Below, one piece after another: positions 1 to 8,272 of a stretch of DNA of 64,000 bases. Source of the stretch: Endobacter medicaginis (GTDB taxonomy: Bacteria; Pseudomonadota; Alphaproteobacteria; Acetobacterales; Acetobacteraceae); assembly GCF_014192375.1 (NCBI RefSeq), contig NZ_JACHXV010000002.1:297569-361568 (forward strand), read 5' to 3'. The position numbers and the translations under genes are program-made. Positions within the stretch are counted from its first letter, which is position 1. Every line of letters starts with the position of its first letter. The notes below the pieces were generated by a model, which had not been told where the DNA came from, made no database searches, and saw only the letters and a list, made by a program, of their open reading frames with translations.

Positions 1-103
1 GCCGTGCAGCGTAGCTGCGATCAGCGCGGCGAGCGCGGGGCTGACAATGGCGAGCGCCACGCCTTCGCCCGCCACGCGTACCGTGCCGAAGATGCCGGTC
101 TGA
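1..103 (-). pseudogene. MFS-type permease fragment
   Basis: Read on the minus strand from position 103 to the window edge, the frame is open and encodes a glycine/alanine-rich hydrophobic stretch beginning TGIFGTVRVAGEGVALAIVS, which looks like a transmembrane helix and loop of a major facilitator transporter. Membership is judged by eye from a very short stretch. The readable homology stops at about 103, directly next to a 36-bp palindrome (101-136), and no start codon with a ribosome binding site precedes it. I therefore read it as a transporter whose front was removed by a rearrangement. The rest lies outside the window, so a complete gene entering from the left in another arrangement cannot be excluded. 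Confidence 0.35.
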
Positions 104-136
104 GGTGGTCCTGTCCAACGAGACGGGACCACCTCA
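101..136. repeat. 36-bp palindrome, possible mobile-element end
   Basis: Positions 101-111 (TGAGGTGGTCC) and 126-136 are exact reverse complements. Inside the loop, 113-115 (GTC) pairs with 122-124 (GAC), and a T-G wobble joins the stems, so only six bases stay unpaired. Neither side has a T-run, so it does not look like an intrinsic terminator. It starts with TG and ends with CA, as many insertion sequence ends do, and lies where the transporter fragment breaks off. It may be the remnant of two abutting element ends. Confidence 0.45.
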
Positions 137-447
137 CCGGCGCGGCCCGCCGATTGCCCTCCATAGCCCGATATTGCCGCCGATCACCGCGTACCATCGT
201 GCGGTATAGCAAGCCGCCATTTCCACGTTATTGCCTGATACTTGCGTGCCCAAGCCGACAATGCGGCCGCTTTCGACCAGCTTTCGCCACTTATCTGCTG
301 GCTCTTGAATGGCCTGTGTCGCAGGAACCTGCCTGCTGCCAATTATGGCTGACCGGTCCACCACAACCCTTATCGAAAAATTATAGCTCGCCTATTTACG
401 TCTTATCGTATATATGGTGTGTGTAGAATTCAGATTAGGAGTTCCGA
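137..447. other. Gene-poor remnant region with a possible operator
   Basis: No convincing gene is seen here. Base composition falls towards the right, reaching an A+T-rich stretch at about 375-445 just before the small gene at 448, which probably supplies its promoter. Positions 196-206 read ATCGTGCGGTA, the reverse complement of an 11-mer found at the tetR/RND divergent promoter near 24241. It may be a relic operator of the broken transporter to the left. A 76-codon minus-strand frame at 134-364 resembles no family I know. Confidence 0.4.
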
Positions 448-753
448 ATGAGCCTGACCATGCGACAAATCGACGATTTTATCGACGTCGCCATAGACCG
501 CCTATCAGGAGAAGAGGGGGTTGCCATAAGCAGGTTTTATATTGATCTGCGTGACTACCAGCAGCGCATCACCCCAAAATTGGTGGAGCAGTGTGTGAGC
601 ATTTGCGAGTCACGCGGGCTTTCCGCCGAACGCCAAGGCGACGGGCTGCAAATCCTTGTGAATTTGAATAGTTGCTTGATGAATCACAGTCAGGCGGTAG
701 CTTATCGTACAGCTTTGGCCTTTACGAAGAGCCAATATGGTAATCACACTTGA
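448..753 (+). CDS. Small hypothetical protein
   Basis: This encodes a 101-residue soluble protein of unknown function. I do not recognise the family. The start is supported by a ribosome binding site, AGGAG at about 437-441. The protein is mildly acidic at its N-terminus (DDFIDVAIDRL) and looks mostly helical. It has no signal peptide, membrane segment or obvious catalytic motif. Base composition and codon use are clearly less G+C-rich than in the chromosomal genes to the right, and an integrase follows about 600 bases downstream, so it is probably cargo of an integrated element. A small phage- or plasmid-type regulatory protein is possible but unsupported. Confidence 0.55.
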   Translation: MSLTMRQIDDFIDVAIDRLSGEEGVAISRFYIDLRDYQQRITPKLVEQCVSICESRGLSAERQGDGLQILVNLNSCLMNHSQAVAYRTALAFTKSQYGNHT

Positions 754-808
754 AAGTTTATCAGAAGCATTATTCGCTGTATGATTTCTGGATAAGGATT
801 TATTAATT

Positions 809-1414
809 ATGCCTGACAGGCGACTGGACAAGTATCATTCCAATTTCACTTCGTAAGACTCTGACTTCGAAGAGACTGCTCGCAACATCGTCGAGCTTGA
901 TCCGAGAATGAAAAAACTTCGAGGTGCAAGCAATAGAGACGGCGATGATGGCCTTTATGAGAACGAAGAAGCTGGCGATCGCTTAACAGCCGAAGCTAAG
1001 CATTACAGGGAGCACTAGCCAGTCCCAAAGCGAGATATCGTTAGCCTTAGAGAGACAACAGCTAGAAATAATTCGCTGGGCAATGGCAAGGGGTGTGGAC
1101 GACTCTACTCTACATCCGGTCGTCTCAGCCAACCAGCGAAAGCAGAGCTTCGGGATGCGCAGAGAAGTAGTGAGGATATCAGTGTGAACCTTTACGCTGA
1201 ATTGAAGGAGCTGGTTGCCAGCGAAACCACCCTAAATCAATCCTCTATTCCGCTCAAGGCCTCGCTCGTTGAGAAAGGGTGCCGAACAAAATCTGAACCG
1301 CCCCGGAATTGGCTGAGGCTTCATATCTCGAGAGATCGGACCATCCCACAGCAAAATGAATTCCACGTCTGCATCATCTCGCGGCGCTTGTCGAACAGAT
1401 CGCCACGCCGATAA
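809..1414 (+). pseudogene. Reading frame interrupted by two in-frame stops
   Basis: Beginning at ATG 809, with a TAAGGA-like ribosome binding site near 793, one frame stays open for about 200 codons apart from TAA at 854-856 and TAG at 1016-1018. Segments are MPDRRLDKYHSNFTS, then a 53-codon acidic stretch from 857 (DSDFEETARNIVELDPRMKK...), then a frame from 1019 that runs into the 3' end of the integrase gene. Random DNA of this composition would carry about nine stops over that length. I read it as a gene decaying by nonsense mutations, with a tail replaced where it meets the integrase. A GTG at 1184 with GAGGA upstream could still start a 76-residue protein. I cannot name a family. Confidence 0.45.
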
Positions 1415-2529
1415 GCGGCCTCGACCTTGTCGCGGATGACATGCGCCAGCGCCATCTCCGCGACATCGCCCGGAAAGTCGGTCTCCTCCGCCACCCAGTC
1501 GCGGAACCCCGATCGCAGCCCGTGGACCGTCACATTATCCGACCCGGCCGCCGCGTGCAGGGCCTTCGACAGCGCGACATCACTTAGCGGGCGACCCTCA
1601 CGCCCGCCGGGGAAGACAAAGCGATCGGATTGCACGCCGAAGAGCTTCAATTCCTCCAGGATCGATAGAGCCTGCTCCGAGAGCGGCACGCGGTGGTCTC
1701 GGCGGCTTTTCATGCGACTGGCCGGGATCACCCACAGCCCGCGATCGATGTCGACCTCCTTCCAGGTCATACCCCGAACCATGTCAGAGCGTGACGCAGT
1801 CAGGCACACGAAGCGGACAGCCATCGCAGCCATGCCGCCCTGGCCGGCCAGTCGTTGCATGACGCCGGGGAGCTCACGATACGGGGTGGCCGCAAAATTC
1901 CGAACGGGTGCTACGGCCGAGGGACGCGGTAGGATAGTGGCCAGATGGCCGCGCCATCGCGCCGGGTTCTCACCGGCATACCAGCCCTGGCTGCGAGCGT
2001 AGTCGATGATGCGCTCGATGCGGCCGCGCAACCGGCTCGCGGTTTCGGTCGTGCTGCTCCATAGCGGCCGCAGAACGCTCAGGACGTCGTCGGTAACCAG
2101 GGACTGGATCGGGCGGCTCCCGATGGTTGGGTAGACATGATGCGAAAGGGAGCTGCGCCAGATCGGCACCGCCCTGGGGTCGCGCCAGCCAGGTGCCTGC
2201 TCGGTGATATATGTCTCGGCGACCTGCTCGAAGGTTCTTTCGCTGGACCTGTTCCGACGGTTCTCCCGGTCATCGATTGGATCAATCCCGGAGAGCAGCA
2301 GGCGCCGGGCATCAGCAGCGATCTCCCGAGCCTCCGCGAGCGAGATATCGCGGGCAGGGCCCAGCCCCATCTCGCGGCGCTTGCGGGAAGCCGGGCTGGT
2401 ATAGCGGAAGGTCCAGGCCCGGGTCTCGCCGCGGATGGTGATCCATAAATTGCCGCCATCGCCATGCACGCCGTCCGGCAATGTTGCGAGTTTACGGGCG
2501 GTCAACCGGTTCGGTGGACGCCTGCTCAT
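1321..2529 (-). CDS. Tyrosine-type site-specific integrase
   Basis: This 402-residue recombinase is of the type that integrates phages and genomic islands. It has an N-terminal arm-binding domain of the DUF4102 kind (about residues 8-95), a core-binding helical domain (about 98-190) and a C-terminal catalytic domain. The catalytic set is visible: Arg247, Lys274, His336 and Arg339 in HGLR, His363 and the nucleophile Tyr373 in AAYRR. Length and motif spacing match P4-like integrases, so it appears intact. It is the only complete mobility gene here and sits between the low-G+C patch on the left and chromosomal genes on the right. No tRNA is adjacent and no duplicated attachment core could be found. 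Confidence 0.93.
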   Translation of the reverse strand: MSRRPPNRLTARKLATLPDGVHGDGGNLWITIRGETRAWTFRYTSPASRKRREMGLGPARDISLAEAREIAADARRLLLSGIDPIDDRENRRNRSSERTFEQVAETYITEQAPGWRDPRAVPIWRSSLSHHVYPTIGSRPIQSLVTDDVLSVLRPLWSSTTETASRLRGRIERIIDYARSQGWYAGENPARWRGHLATILPRPSAVAPVRNFAATPYRELPGVMQRLAGQGGMAAMAVRFVCLTASRSDMVRGMTWKEVDIDRGLWVIPASRMKSRRDHRVPLSEQALSILEELKLFGVQSDRFVFPGGREGRPLSDVALSKALHAAAGSDNVTVHGLRSGFRDWVAEETDFPGDVAEMALAHVIRDKVEAAYRRGDLFDKRREMMQTWNSFCCGMVRSLEI

Positions 2530-2586
2530 TAGGATTCCTATCCCATCTTCAGTCCCACCTTAATGCCTGCGTTTTTCTGCGTCGAG

Positions 2587-2660
2587 ATGCGTCGTCGGGC
2601 GTTGTTGATTTGGCGTAAAACACTGAAAAGACGCCGATATGACATCGCCATGCGTCGTCG
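2587..2660. repeat. Pair of 11-bp direct repeats upstream of the integrase
   Basis: ATGCGTCGTCG occurs at 2587-2597 and again at 2650-2660, 63 bp apart, in the 170-bp gap between the integrase start and the neighbouring dehydrogenase-like gene. GGCGT and ACGCC in between (about 2612-2635) can form a small stem. Direct repeats in this position can be arm-type integrase binding sites next to the attachment core, but no crossover core is identifiable, so the role is inferred. Confidence 0.3.
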
Positions 2661-2699
2661 TGAGGGCATATATCGGTGGACACCCCATCCGCCATTTTG

Positions 2700-3872
2700 T
2701 CAGCCCAGCGCCCGAGCACCCGCAGCGGCCAGCACCGCGTCGCCTTGTGGGGTGTGGATGCGGCCGCACAGAACGTTGCGGTAATGGCGCTCCAACGGGT
2801 TGTCCAAGTTGAGCGCGGGATTGCCGATCGCGGCGACGGCGCGCCCGACCGCATCGATCGCCGCTTCGGTCACGTTGTGCTTGACCAGCAATGCATCGGC
2901 GCCAAGACCTCGCCCGCTGTCGTCGCGCTGATAGGCGAATTCGAGCTGCGCCTCGTTTGCCAGCAGCAGCGCGTCGATCTCGCCGAGCAGGGACCGAAAC
3001 CGCGGCAACGTGGCCAGCGGTGCGCCCAGATTGGACGGTGTGCGGGCCTTGAGAAACCCTACCAGCCAGTCGCGGGCCTCGCGGGCGATGGCGTCGTACA
3101 GTGCGGCGATGGCGATGGTGGATTCGAACGCCGCCGACAGCTCCTCGCCCGGTGCCGCATCCGGACGGTTGAGATTGACCAGCCAGCGGGCGGGGATCTC
3201 GACATTCTCGAAATGGATCGTATGGCTGCCGGTGGCCCGCATGCCGAGCTGATTCCAGCTCCGCTCGATGCGCACCCCGGGACGGTCCAGACGCACCAGC
3301 ACCTGGCCCACCCGCGGGCTCGCCTCGTCGGTCGCCGCCCAGACCACGCCCCAGCCCAGCGCCTCCGAGCCGGTGGAGAAGATCTTGCAGCCGTTCAGGC
3401 GCCACACCCCGTCGTGAAGGCTCACCCGGGTCGCCGGCAGCCCGCCGCGCGCCGGCGTGCCGAGCTCGGGTTCAACGCGCAGCGCGTTGACCAGCGCGCC
3501 CTCGTCGCGGATCGAGGCGAACAGCTCCGCCTTGACCGCATCGTCCCAGGCCGCCGAGCGGCCGACGCTGCCCGATTGCAGATACTGCATCGCCAGAATC
3601 AGCGCGGTGGACGGGTCGCCGCGTGCGACATCGGCGACGATGGTCGAGATCCGCCGCAGCCCGATCGCCCGGCCGCCATGTGCCCGCGGCAGGGCGAGAG
3701 CCAGCAGCCCGGCCTCGCGCAACTCCGCGAGATTGTCGAACGCGATCTCGCCCGAGCGGTCATATCCCGCGGCACGCGCGGCGAAGCGCGGCCTCAGCAC
3801 GGCCAGTGCTGCATCGATGCGGTCGTCGTCCTGCGCCTCGTCCACGGCGATCCTCGTTGATTGTCCGTCCAT
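2700..3872 (-). CDS. Acyl-CoA dehydrogenase-fold flavin monooxygenase (DszC/SfnC type)
   Basis: This 390-residue protein has the acyl-CoA dehydrogenase fold: a helical N-terminal domain (SGEIAFDNLAELREAGLLAL), a middle beta domain (about 140-225, with GVWRLNGCKIFSTGSEALGW and QLGMRATGS) and a C-terminal helical bundle. The C-terminal part lacks the catalytic glutamate pattern that I would expect of fatty-acyl-CoA dehydrogenases. Relatives beside sulfonate-type binding proteins are usually reduced-flavin monooxygenases such as SfnC or DszC, which attack sulfur compounds. It is the last gene of a leftward unit after the TonB receptor and binding protein, 27 bp from the latter. The substrate is unknown, and no flavin reductase is seen nearby. 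Confidence 0.78.
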   Translation of the reverse strand: MDGQSTRIAVDEAQDDDRIDAALAVLRPRFAARAAGYDRSGEIAFDNLAELREAGLLALALPRAHGGRAIGLRRISTIVADVARGDPSTALILAMQYLQSGSVGRSAAWDDAVKAELFASIRDEGALVNALRVEPELGTPARGGLPATRVSLHDGVWRLNGCKIFSTGSEALGWGVVWAATDEASPRVGQVLVRLDRPGVRIERSWNQLGMRATGSHTIHFENVEIPARWLVNLNRPDAAPGEELSAAFESTIAIAALYDAIAREARDWLVGFLKARTPSNLGAPLATLPRFRSLLGEIDALLLANEAQLEFAYQRDDSGRGLGADALLVKHNVTEAAIDAVGRAVAAIGNPALNLDNPLERHYRNVLCGRIHTPQGDAVLAAAGARALG

Positions 3873-3899
3873 CGTGGCGGCTCCTCGCGATCATACGGC

Positions 3900-4835
3900 C
3901 TATCGGCCGAGGACAAAGGCCGATGCCAGCGGCGCATCGGTCTGCAGCAGGCCGGCGCTGCGATAGGCGTCGAGCGTCGCCTGCTCGTCCGCCACCACGG
4001 CGGCGGTGAGCGGTCCGGGACTGGCGATCATCTTCGCCGCCACCGCGCGCGCGACCGGCTCCGGCAATCCGGTCTGGCGCGCCAGGATCTGCGCATACGC
4101 GTCCTGATGCGTTCGTCCCCACGCAAAGGCAGCCGTCACCCGGCGGTAGAAGTCGTCAAGCAGGGCGCGCTTCCCGGCGAGTGCGGTGTCGCTCGCGACC
4201 CAGAAGGCGTCGTTCGGCATCAGCCCCGCCGCATCGACGACCACGCGACCCTGCCCACCGACACTCTCCAGCGAAACATAGGGCTCCCAGGTGGACCACG
4301 CATCGACGCTGCCGGCTTCAAGCGCCGCCTTGGCCTGCGCGGGGGTGAGGAACACGATCTGCGGCGCCGGTGGCGGGATGGCTCCGGTCTCGATCAACCG
4401 CAGCAGCAGCAGATGACCGATCGAGCCGCGCCCGGTGGCGATGCGCCGGCCGGACAGCTCGGCCGGATCGTGAATCGACGACCCCGCCGCCACCACCACC
4501 GCCACCGCATGGCCGGCACCGCGCGGCGGCAGCAGCCAGGCGGCCTTGAGCGGCATCCCCGCACCCCAGGCGAACAGGAACGGCCCGTCACCGGCAATGC
4601 CGGTGTCGACCGCGCCGGCCGCCAGCGCCTGCAGCAGCGGCGACGCCGCCTCGAAATCGGTCCAGGCAATGGTGTAGGGCGCACCCTGCACCGCGCCCGA
4701 CGCCTCCAGCAGCGCGCGCTGTTGCCCCTTCTGGTCGGCCACCGTCAGGGTCTCCGCCACCGCCGGCAACGCGGTGCAGGCGAGGACGATCAATACTAGC
4801 AGGGTTCGCGTCCACCTCACGATCATCTCCCTCAC
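3900..4835 (-). CDS. ABC transporter binding protein, SsuA/TauA-like
   Basis: This is a periplasmic solute-binding protein of the NMT1/SsuA class (aliphatic sulfonate, taurine or nitrate type), 311 residues with a Sec signal peptide ending near LPAVAE. Typical features are AGAVDTGIAGDGPFLFAWGA and DAWSTWEPYVS, which line the ligand cleft in this class. GTG at 4835 overlaps the receptor stop in a GTGA arrangement, which suggests translational coupling. ATG at 4826 is the alternative but lies only about 2 bases after the AGGGAG motif. No permease or ATPase follows it, so it probably feeds the single ABC transporter at 8.3-10 kb or acts with the adjacent receptor. The ligand is inferred only. 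Confidence 0.8.
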   Translation of the reverse strand: MREMIVRWTRTLLVLIVLACTALPAVAETLTVADQKGQQRALLEASGAVQGAPYTIAWTDFEAASPLLQALAAGAVDTGIAGDGPFLFAWGAGMPLKAAWLLPPRGAGHAVAVVVAAGSSIHDPAELSGRRIATGRGSIGHLLLLRLIETGAIPPPAPQIVFLTPAQAKAALEAGSVDAWSTWEPYVSLESVGGQGRVVVDAAGLMPNDAFWVASDTALAGKRALLDDFYRRVTAAFAWGRTHQDAYAQILARQTGLPEPVARAVAAKMIASPGPLTAAVVADEQATLDAYRSAGLLQTDAPLASAFVLGR

Positions 4836-7111
4836 AGCCGGTAGCGCAGGGTGGCGAACACCGTGCGGGGGTTGGCGTAGGATGCCGCCCAGATCAGCGG
4901 CACGCCCTGTGCCTGCACGAAGCTGAGCGTCTGCGGCAGGCGACGGTCGGCGAGGTTGCGCGCCGACAGGCTCACGTCCCAGTGCCTGTCGGCGCTCGTC
5001 CAGGCGAGAAGGGCGTTGAAATAGGTCTGGTCCGGCAGCCTGGTCTGGGTATTGTCGAGCGCGTCGGTGAACAGCGCGCTCTGATAGCTGACATCGCCGC
5101 CAATGCGGAATTCGCCCGGCAGATTCCGCGTCCAGCGCTGCGGCAGGGTGTAGCTGGCGGCAAGATTGCCCTGGAAACGCGGCGCGTAGGGCAGCCGTTC
5201 GCCGGCATGCGGCGTGTTGTTGATCGCAAGCCCGCTGGCATAGACGGTGCGTGAGAACACCCCGGCGAAACTGTCGAGCTGCGCGAACAGATACGAGCCG
5301 GTGGCGTCGATCGAGACCGCGGCGACGGGATGCCAGTGCGCCTCGAACTCGGCACCATAGGAGTGACCGTCGCCGGCATTGTAGCGATGGCTGAGGCCGG
5401 TCGACGGATCGAGCGTGGTGATCTGCAACGCATCGAAGCTGTTGTAGAACAGCGCACCGTTCAGCGTCAGCCGCCCGGCCAGCGGCTCGCTCTTGGCGCC
5501 CAGCTCATAGGTGGTGACGGTTTCCGGCGCATAGGGCAGCAGCGCCTGCTGGCGGCCGCTCGCGATGGGCGTCTGCGCGCGATAGTCATAGCCTGCCGAC
5601 TTGCCGCCCTGGCTGATCGTCGCATAGCCCAGCACGCGCGGCGTGATCTGGTATTCGAGCGACCCCTTGGGCAGCAATTGCTCCCACGATCCATGCGCGT
5701 TCGCACGCCACGCCACCGCCGCGGGGCTTGCATTGTAGAGCACGCCGAGCGCTGCCGGCCACGCCACCGTATGTGTCTGGGTGGAGGCGAGATAGCTCAG
5801 CGTTTCCGCGTTGCCGTGATTTTCGAAGTTCCAGCGCAGGCCCACGGTCGCGGTCAGGCGCTGCGTGAGCCGATAGCGAGCCTGGCCGAAGATCGCCGCA
5901 TTGCGGTTGATCTGGTCGATATTCGCATAGACCGGCATGTAGACGGTCTGGCGCGGATCGACGGTGTAGCGCGAGACATTGTTGGCCCAGCGCTGTGTGA
6001 GCCAGTCCTCGTAGAATCCATAGACGCCGCCGACGAAGGTCAGCCTGTCCCACTGGCCGGTGGCACGCAGTTCCTGCGAATAGCTGCGGTCACGATAGTA
6101 GAGGAGTTGCGAGGTGCGGGCGTAGAGATCGCCGGTATTGTCATAGGCGCCGCGATCGTCATAGCCGCGCACGGCACTGATCGAGCGCAGGATCCAGTGG
6201 GCGCCGAAATGGTTGGTCACGGTGCCGGTGAAACCGGCCTCGCTGTAGTTGTTCTTCGGATAGATCGACGATGCCAGCGCGTAGCGATCCGCCGCCAGCA
6301 GGCTGCCATAGCCGCGATTGGTGCTGCCGTCGGCGGTACCGTCGAACGCGAGCACGATGTCGAGATCCTCGGTCGGCGTGAAGCGCAGCTTGCCGCGCGC
6401 CTGTGTGTAATCGATGTCGTTGACACGCCGCTCGAGCGTGACGTTGCGGTCGAACCCGTCCGACGCATGATGCGACACCGCAAGGCTGGCATAGACGCGA
6501 TCGCGCACCAGCGGACCGCTGACCACGACGCCGGTGCTCCATTCGTTGAAGGTGCCATAGCCGGCCTGCGCGATCAGCCGCCTGCGGTCATCGGGCAGCA
6601 TGGTGTCGATGCGCACCGCACCACCTTCGGCCTGATGACCGGTGGTGAAGCCCACCGGGCCGCGATCGATCTCGATCGCGTCGATGTCAAGCAGCTCCTG
6701 CATCGTGCCGATCGTGCGCGGCAGATACACGCCGTCGATATAGGTGCCAACCGAGGGCTCGCCCTGCGGGTCGAGCTCACCGATGCCGCGGATGAAGTAG
6801 TTCGCGTTGGAATAACCGACCGTCGCGCGCGGCTGGTAGAGATTGGGGGTGAGATTGGCGAGCTGGCGCGTGCTGACGATCGCACGCGCCTCGAGCCGCG
6901 CCGCGCTCAGCAGCGACACCGAGGCGGCCGTATGCTGGATGCGCTCGGCCCGCCGCGCATTGCGCGAACGGCTCACCACGGAGATCGTCTCGGTGGTCGC
7001 CTTCGCCGCCACCCCTGGCGCATGCGCCACCGGTGCGGCGAGCGCGGGTGCGGCACAGCCCAGCGCCAGTCCCGGCAGGACGAGCGAGAAAGACAGGCTT
7101 GGGCGAGACAT
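4832..7111 (-). CDS. TonB-dependent outer-membrane receptor
   Basis: This 759-residue beta-barrel receptor imports substrates across the outer membrane using TonB energy. It has a signal peptide (LPGLALGCAAPALA), a TonB-box-like segment (TETISVVSR), a plug domain (about residues 55-165, including YFIRGIGELDPQGEPSVGTY) and a long C-terminal barrel with alternating aromatic strands ending ATLRYRL. Length is normal for the family. It starts a leftward unit with a sulfonate-type binding protein and a flavin monooxygenase, so it probably imports an organosulfur compound rather than an iron siderophore. It faces the divergent binding-protein gene at 7265. The ligand cannot be read from sequence. 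Confidence 0.9.
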   Translation of the reverse strand: MSRPSLSFSLVLPGLALGCAAPALAAPVAHAPGVAAKATTETISVVSRSRNARRAERIQHTAASVSLLSAARLEARAIVSTRQLANLTPNLYQPRATVGYSNANYFIRGIGELDPQGEPSVGTYIDGVYLPRTIGTMQELLDIDAIEIDRGPVGFTTGHQAEGGAVRIDTMLPDDRRRLIAQAGYGTFNEWSTGVVVSGPLVRDRVYASLAVSHHASDGFDRNVTLERRVNDIDYTQARGKLRFTPTEDLDIVLAFDGTADGSTNRGYGSLLAADRYALASSIYPKNNYSEAGFTGTVTNHFGAHWILRSISAVRGYDDRGAYDNTGDLYARTSQLLYYRDRSYSQELRATGQWDRLTFVGGVYGFYEDWLTQRWANNVSRYTVDPRQTVYMPVYANIDQINRNAAIFGQARYRLTQRLTATVGLRWNFENHGNAETLSYLASTQTHTVAWPAALGVLYNASPAAVAWRANAHGSWEQLLPKGSLEYQITPRVLGYATISQGGKSAGYDYRAQTPIASGRQQALLPYAPETVTTYELGAKSEPLAGRLTLNGALFYNSFDALQITTLDPSTGLSHRYNAGDGHSYGAEFEAHWHPVAAVSIDATGSYLFAQLDSFAGVFSRTVYASGLAINNTPHAGERLPYAPRFQGNLAASYTLPQRWTRNLPGEFRIGGDVSYQSALFTDALDNTQTRLPDQTYFNALLAWTSADRHWDVSLSARNLADRRLPQTLSFVQAQGVPLIWAASYANPRTVFATLRYRL

Positions 7112-7264
7112 GGACGACCGATCGGGTTGTTGAAGGCGGCCCTGCTTACGACGCGATCACGCGATATATCTCATTCATTCTTATCGGGGCGTAGTTTAAC
7201 AAAACTCACTCTTTTGGTTCGCGGTGTTCGTTTACGCTCTGGGTCTTCCTGAGGAACCACCGCC
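7112..7264. promoter_or_regulatory. Divergent promoter region, receptor / binding protein
   Basis: This 153-bp gap separates the leftward receptor unit from the rightward binding protein and must hold both promoters. It includes an A+T-rich core at about 7165-7230 and the small inverted repeat GTTT-AACA-AAAC at about 7194-7205, a possible regulator site. GAGGAA at about 7250 is the ribosome binding site for the gene at 7265. Exact -35 and -10 boxes are not clear. Confidence 0.45.
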
Positions 7265-8245
7265 ATGACCGTCCTTTCGCGTCGGCGCCTGCTGATCGGC
7301 GCCGCGGCCGCTGCCGCCGTGCAGCCCGCCATCGCCGCCCCGAGTGCCATTCCCGCTGATTTCACCTTGCGCGTCGGCACCTATCGCGGCGCCGACGCGA
7401 CACTGCTGCGCGGCACCGGGCTCGACCACGCGCCCTACCGGATCGCGTTCAATGAATTCAGCGGCGGCAACCTCATCACCCAGGCGATCAATGCCGGCGC
7501 GCTCGATCTCGGCACCTGGAGCGAGATCCCGCTGGTCTTCGCCGCCGCCGCCGATGCGCGGGTGCGCGTGGTGGCGACCCTTGAGGGGCCGACCGCCAAT
7601 CAGGCCGTGCTGGTGCCGCAGGATTCGCGCGCACGCTCCATCGCCGATCTGCGCGGCCGCCGTGTCGGCTACATCCGCGCCACCACCTCGCAGTATTTCC
7701 TCATCAGGATGCTTGCGCAGCACGGGCTCGGCCTTGCCGACGTCGAGGCGATCAGCCTGGGCTATGCGGAGGGGCTGGCAGCGTTCCATTCCGGTGCGAT
7801 CGATGCGTGGGCGACCTATGGCTATGCGATCGCCACGCTGGAAGCGCAGGGCAGCGCGCGCGTGCTGCAGAACGCGGTCGGCATCCTGTCGGGCAACTAT
7901 CTGATCGGAGTCGATCCCGACCGGCTCGGCGATGCCGGCTTCCGGGCCGCCGCGTCCGACTATATCGACCGCATCGGCCGCGCCTACGCGATCCTCGATG
8001 CCGACAAGCCGCGCTGGTCGAAGCTGCTGGCCCCCGCGGTCTCGGTGCCCGAACCGATCGCGCTCGCCTATCTGCGCGAGGAGGAACAGCCCTACCGTGT
8101 CCGCGCCATCCGCCCCGCCGACATCGCCAGCGCCCAGAACGTGGCCGATACCTTCATCGCCCAGGGTCTGCTGCCGAAGGGCACCAGCGTCGCGGCCTAC
8201 TTCAGCGACGCGCTGCCGCCCCGCGAGCCTGGCCGCCAGGGCTGA
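7265..8245 (+). CDS. ABC transporter binding protein, SsuA-like, Tat-type leader
   Basis: This 326-residue solute-binding protein has a twin-arginine-like leader, SRRRLLIGAAAAAAV, and a cleavage region near AIAAPSA. The mature part has the SsuA-class layout: binding lobe 1 (LRVGTYRGADATLLRGTG), FNEFSGGNLITQAINAGALD and FHSGAIDAWATYGYAIA. Start ATG 7265 follows GAGGAA. It is transcribed alone to the right and meets the ATPase gene tail to tail with a 27-bp gap. It is the second of three sulfonate-type binding proteins in this locus. Its close resemblance to known alkanesulfonate binders is a family judgement; the true ligand is unknown. Confidence 0.82.
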   Translation: MTVLSRRRLLIGAAAAAAVQPAIAAPSAIPADFTLRVGTYRGADATLLRGTGLDHAPYRIAFNEFSGGNLITQAINAGALDLGTWSEIPLVFAAAADARVRVVATLEGPTANQAVLVPQDSRARSIADLRGRRVGYIRATTSQYFLIRMLAQHGLGLADVEAISLGYAEGLAAFHSGAIDAWATYGYAIATLEAQGSARVLQNAVGILSGNYLIGVDPDRLGDAGFRAAASDYIDRIGRAYAILDADKPRWSKLLAPAVSVPEPIALAYLREEEQPYRVRAIRPADIASAQNVADTFIAQGLLPKGTSVAAYFSDALPPREPGRQG

Positions 8246-8272
8246 CGACCCGTCGGCTGACCGCTCCACGCC

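Noticed and set aside
134-364. 76-codon minus-strand frame left of the island
   Set aside because: No recognised family, no clear ribosome binding site, and its stop lies inside the palindrome; probably chance.
2549-2854. 101-codon minus-strand frame upstream of the integrase
   Set aside because: It overlaps the dehydrogenase-like gene in another frame and matches no family.
5330-7252. 640-codon plus-strand frame opposite the TonB receptor
   Set aside because: It is antisense to a clear receptor gene; long antisense frames are expected at this G+C content.
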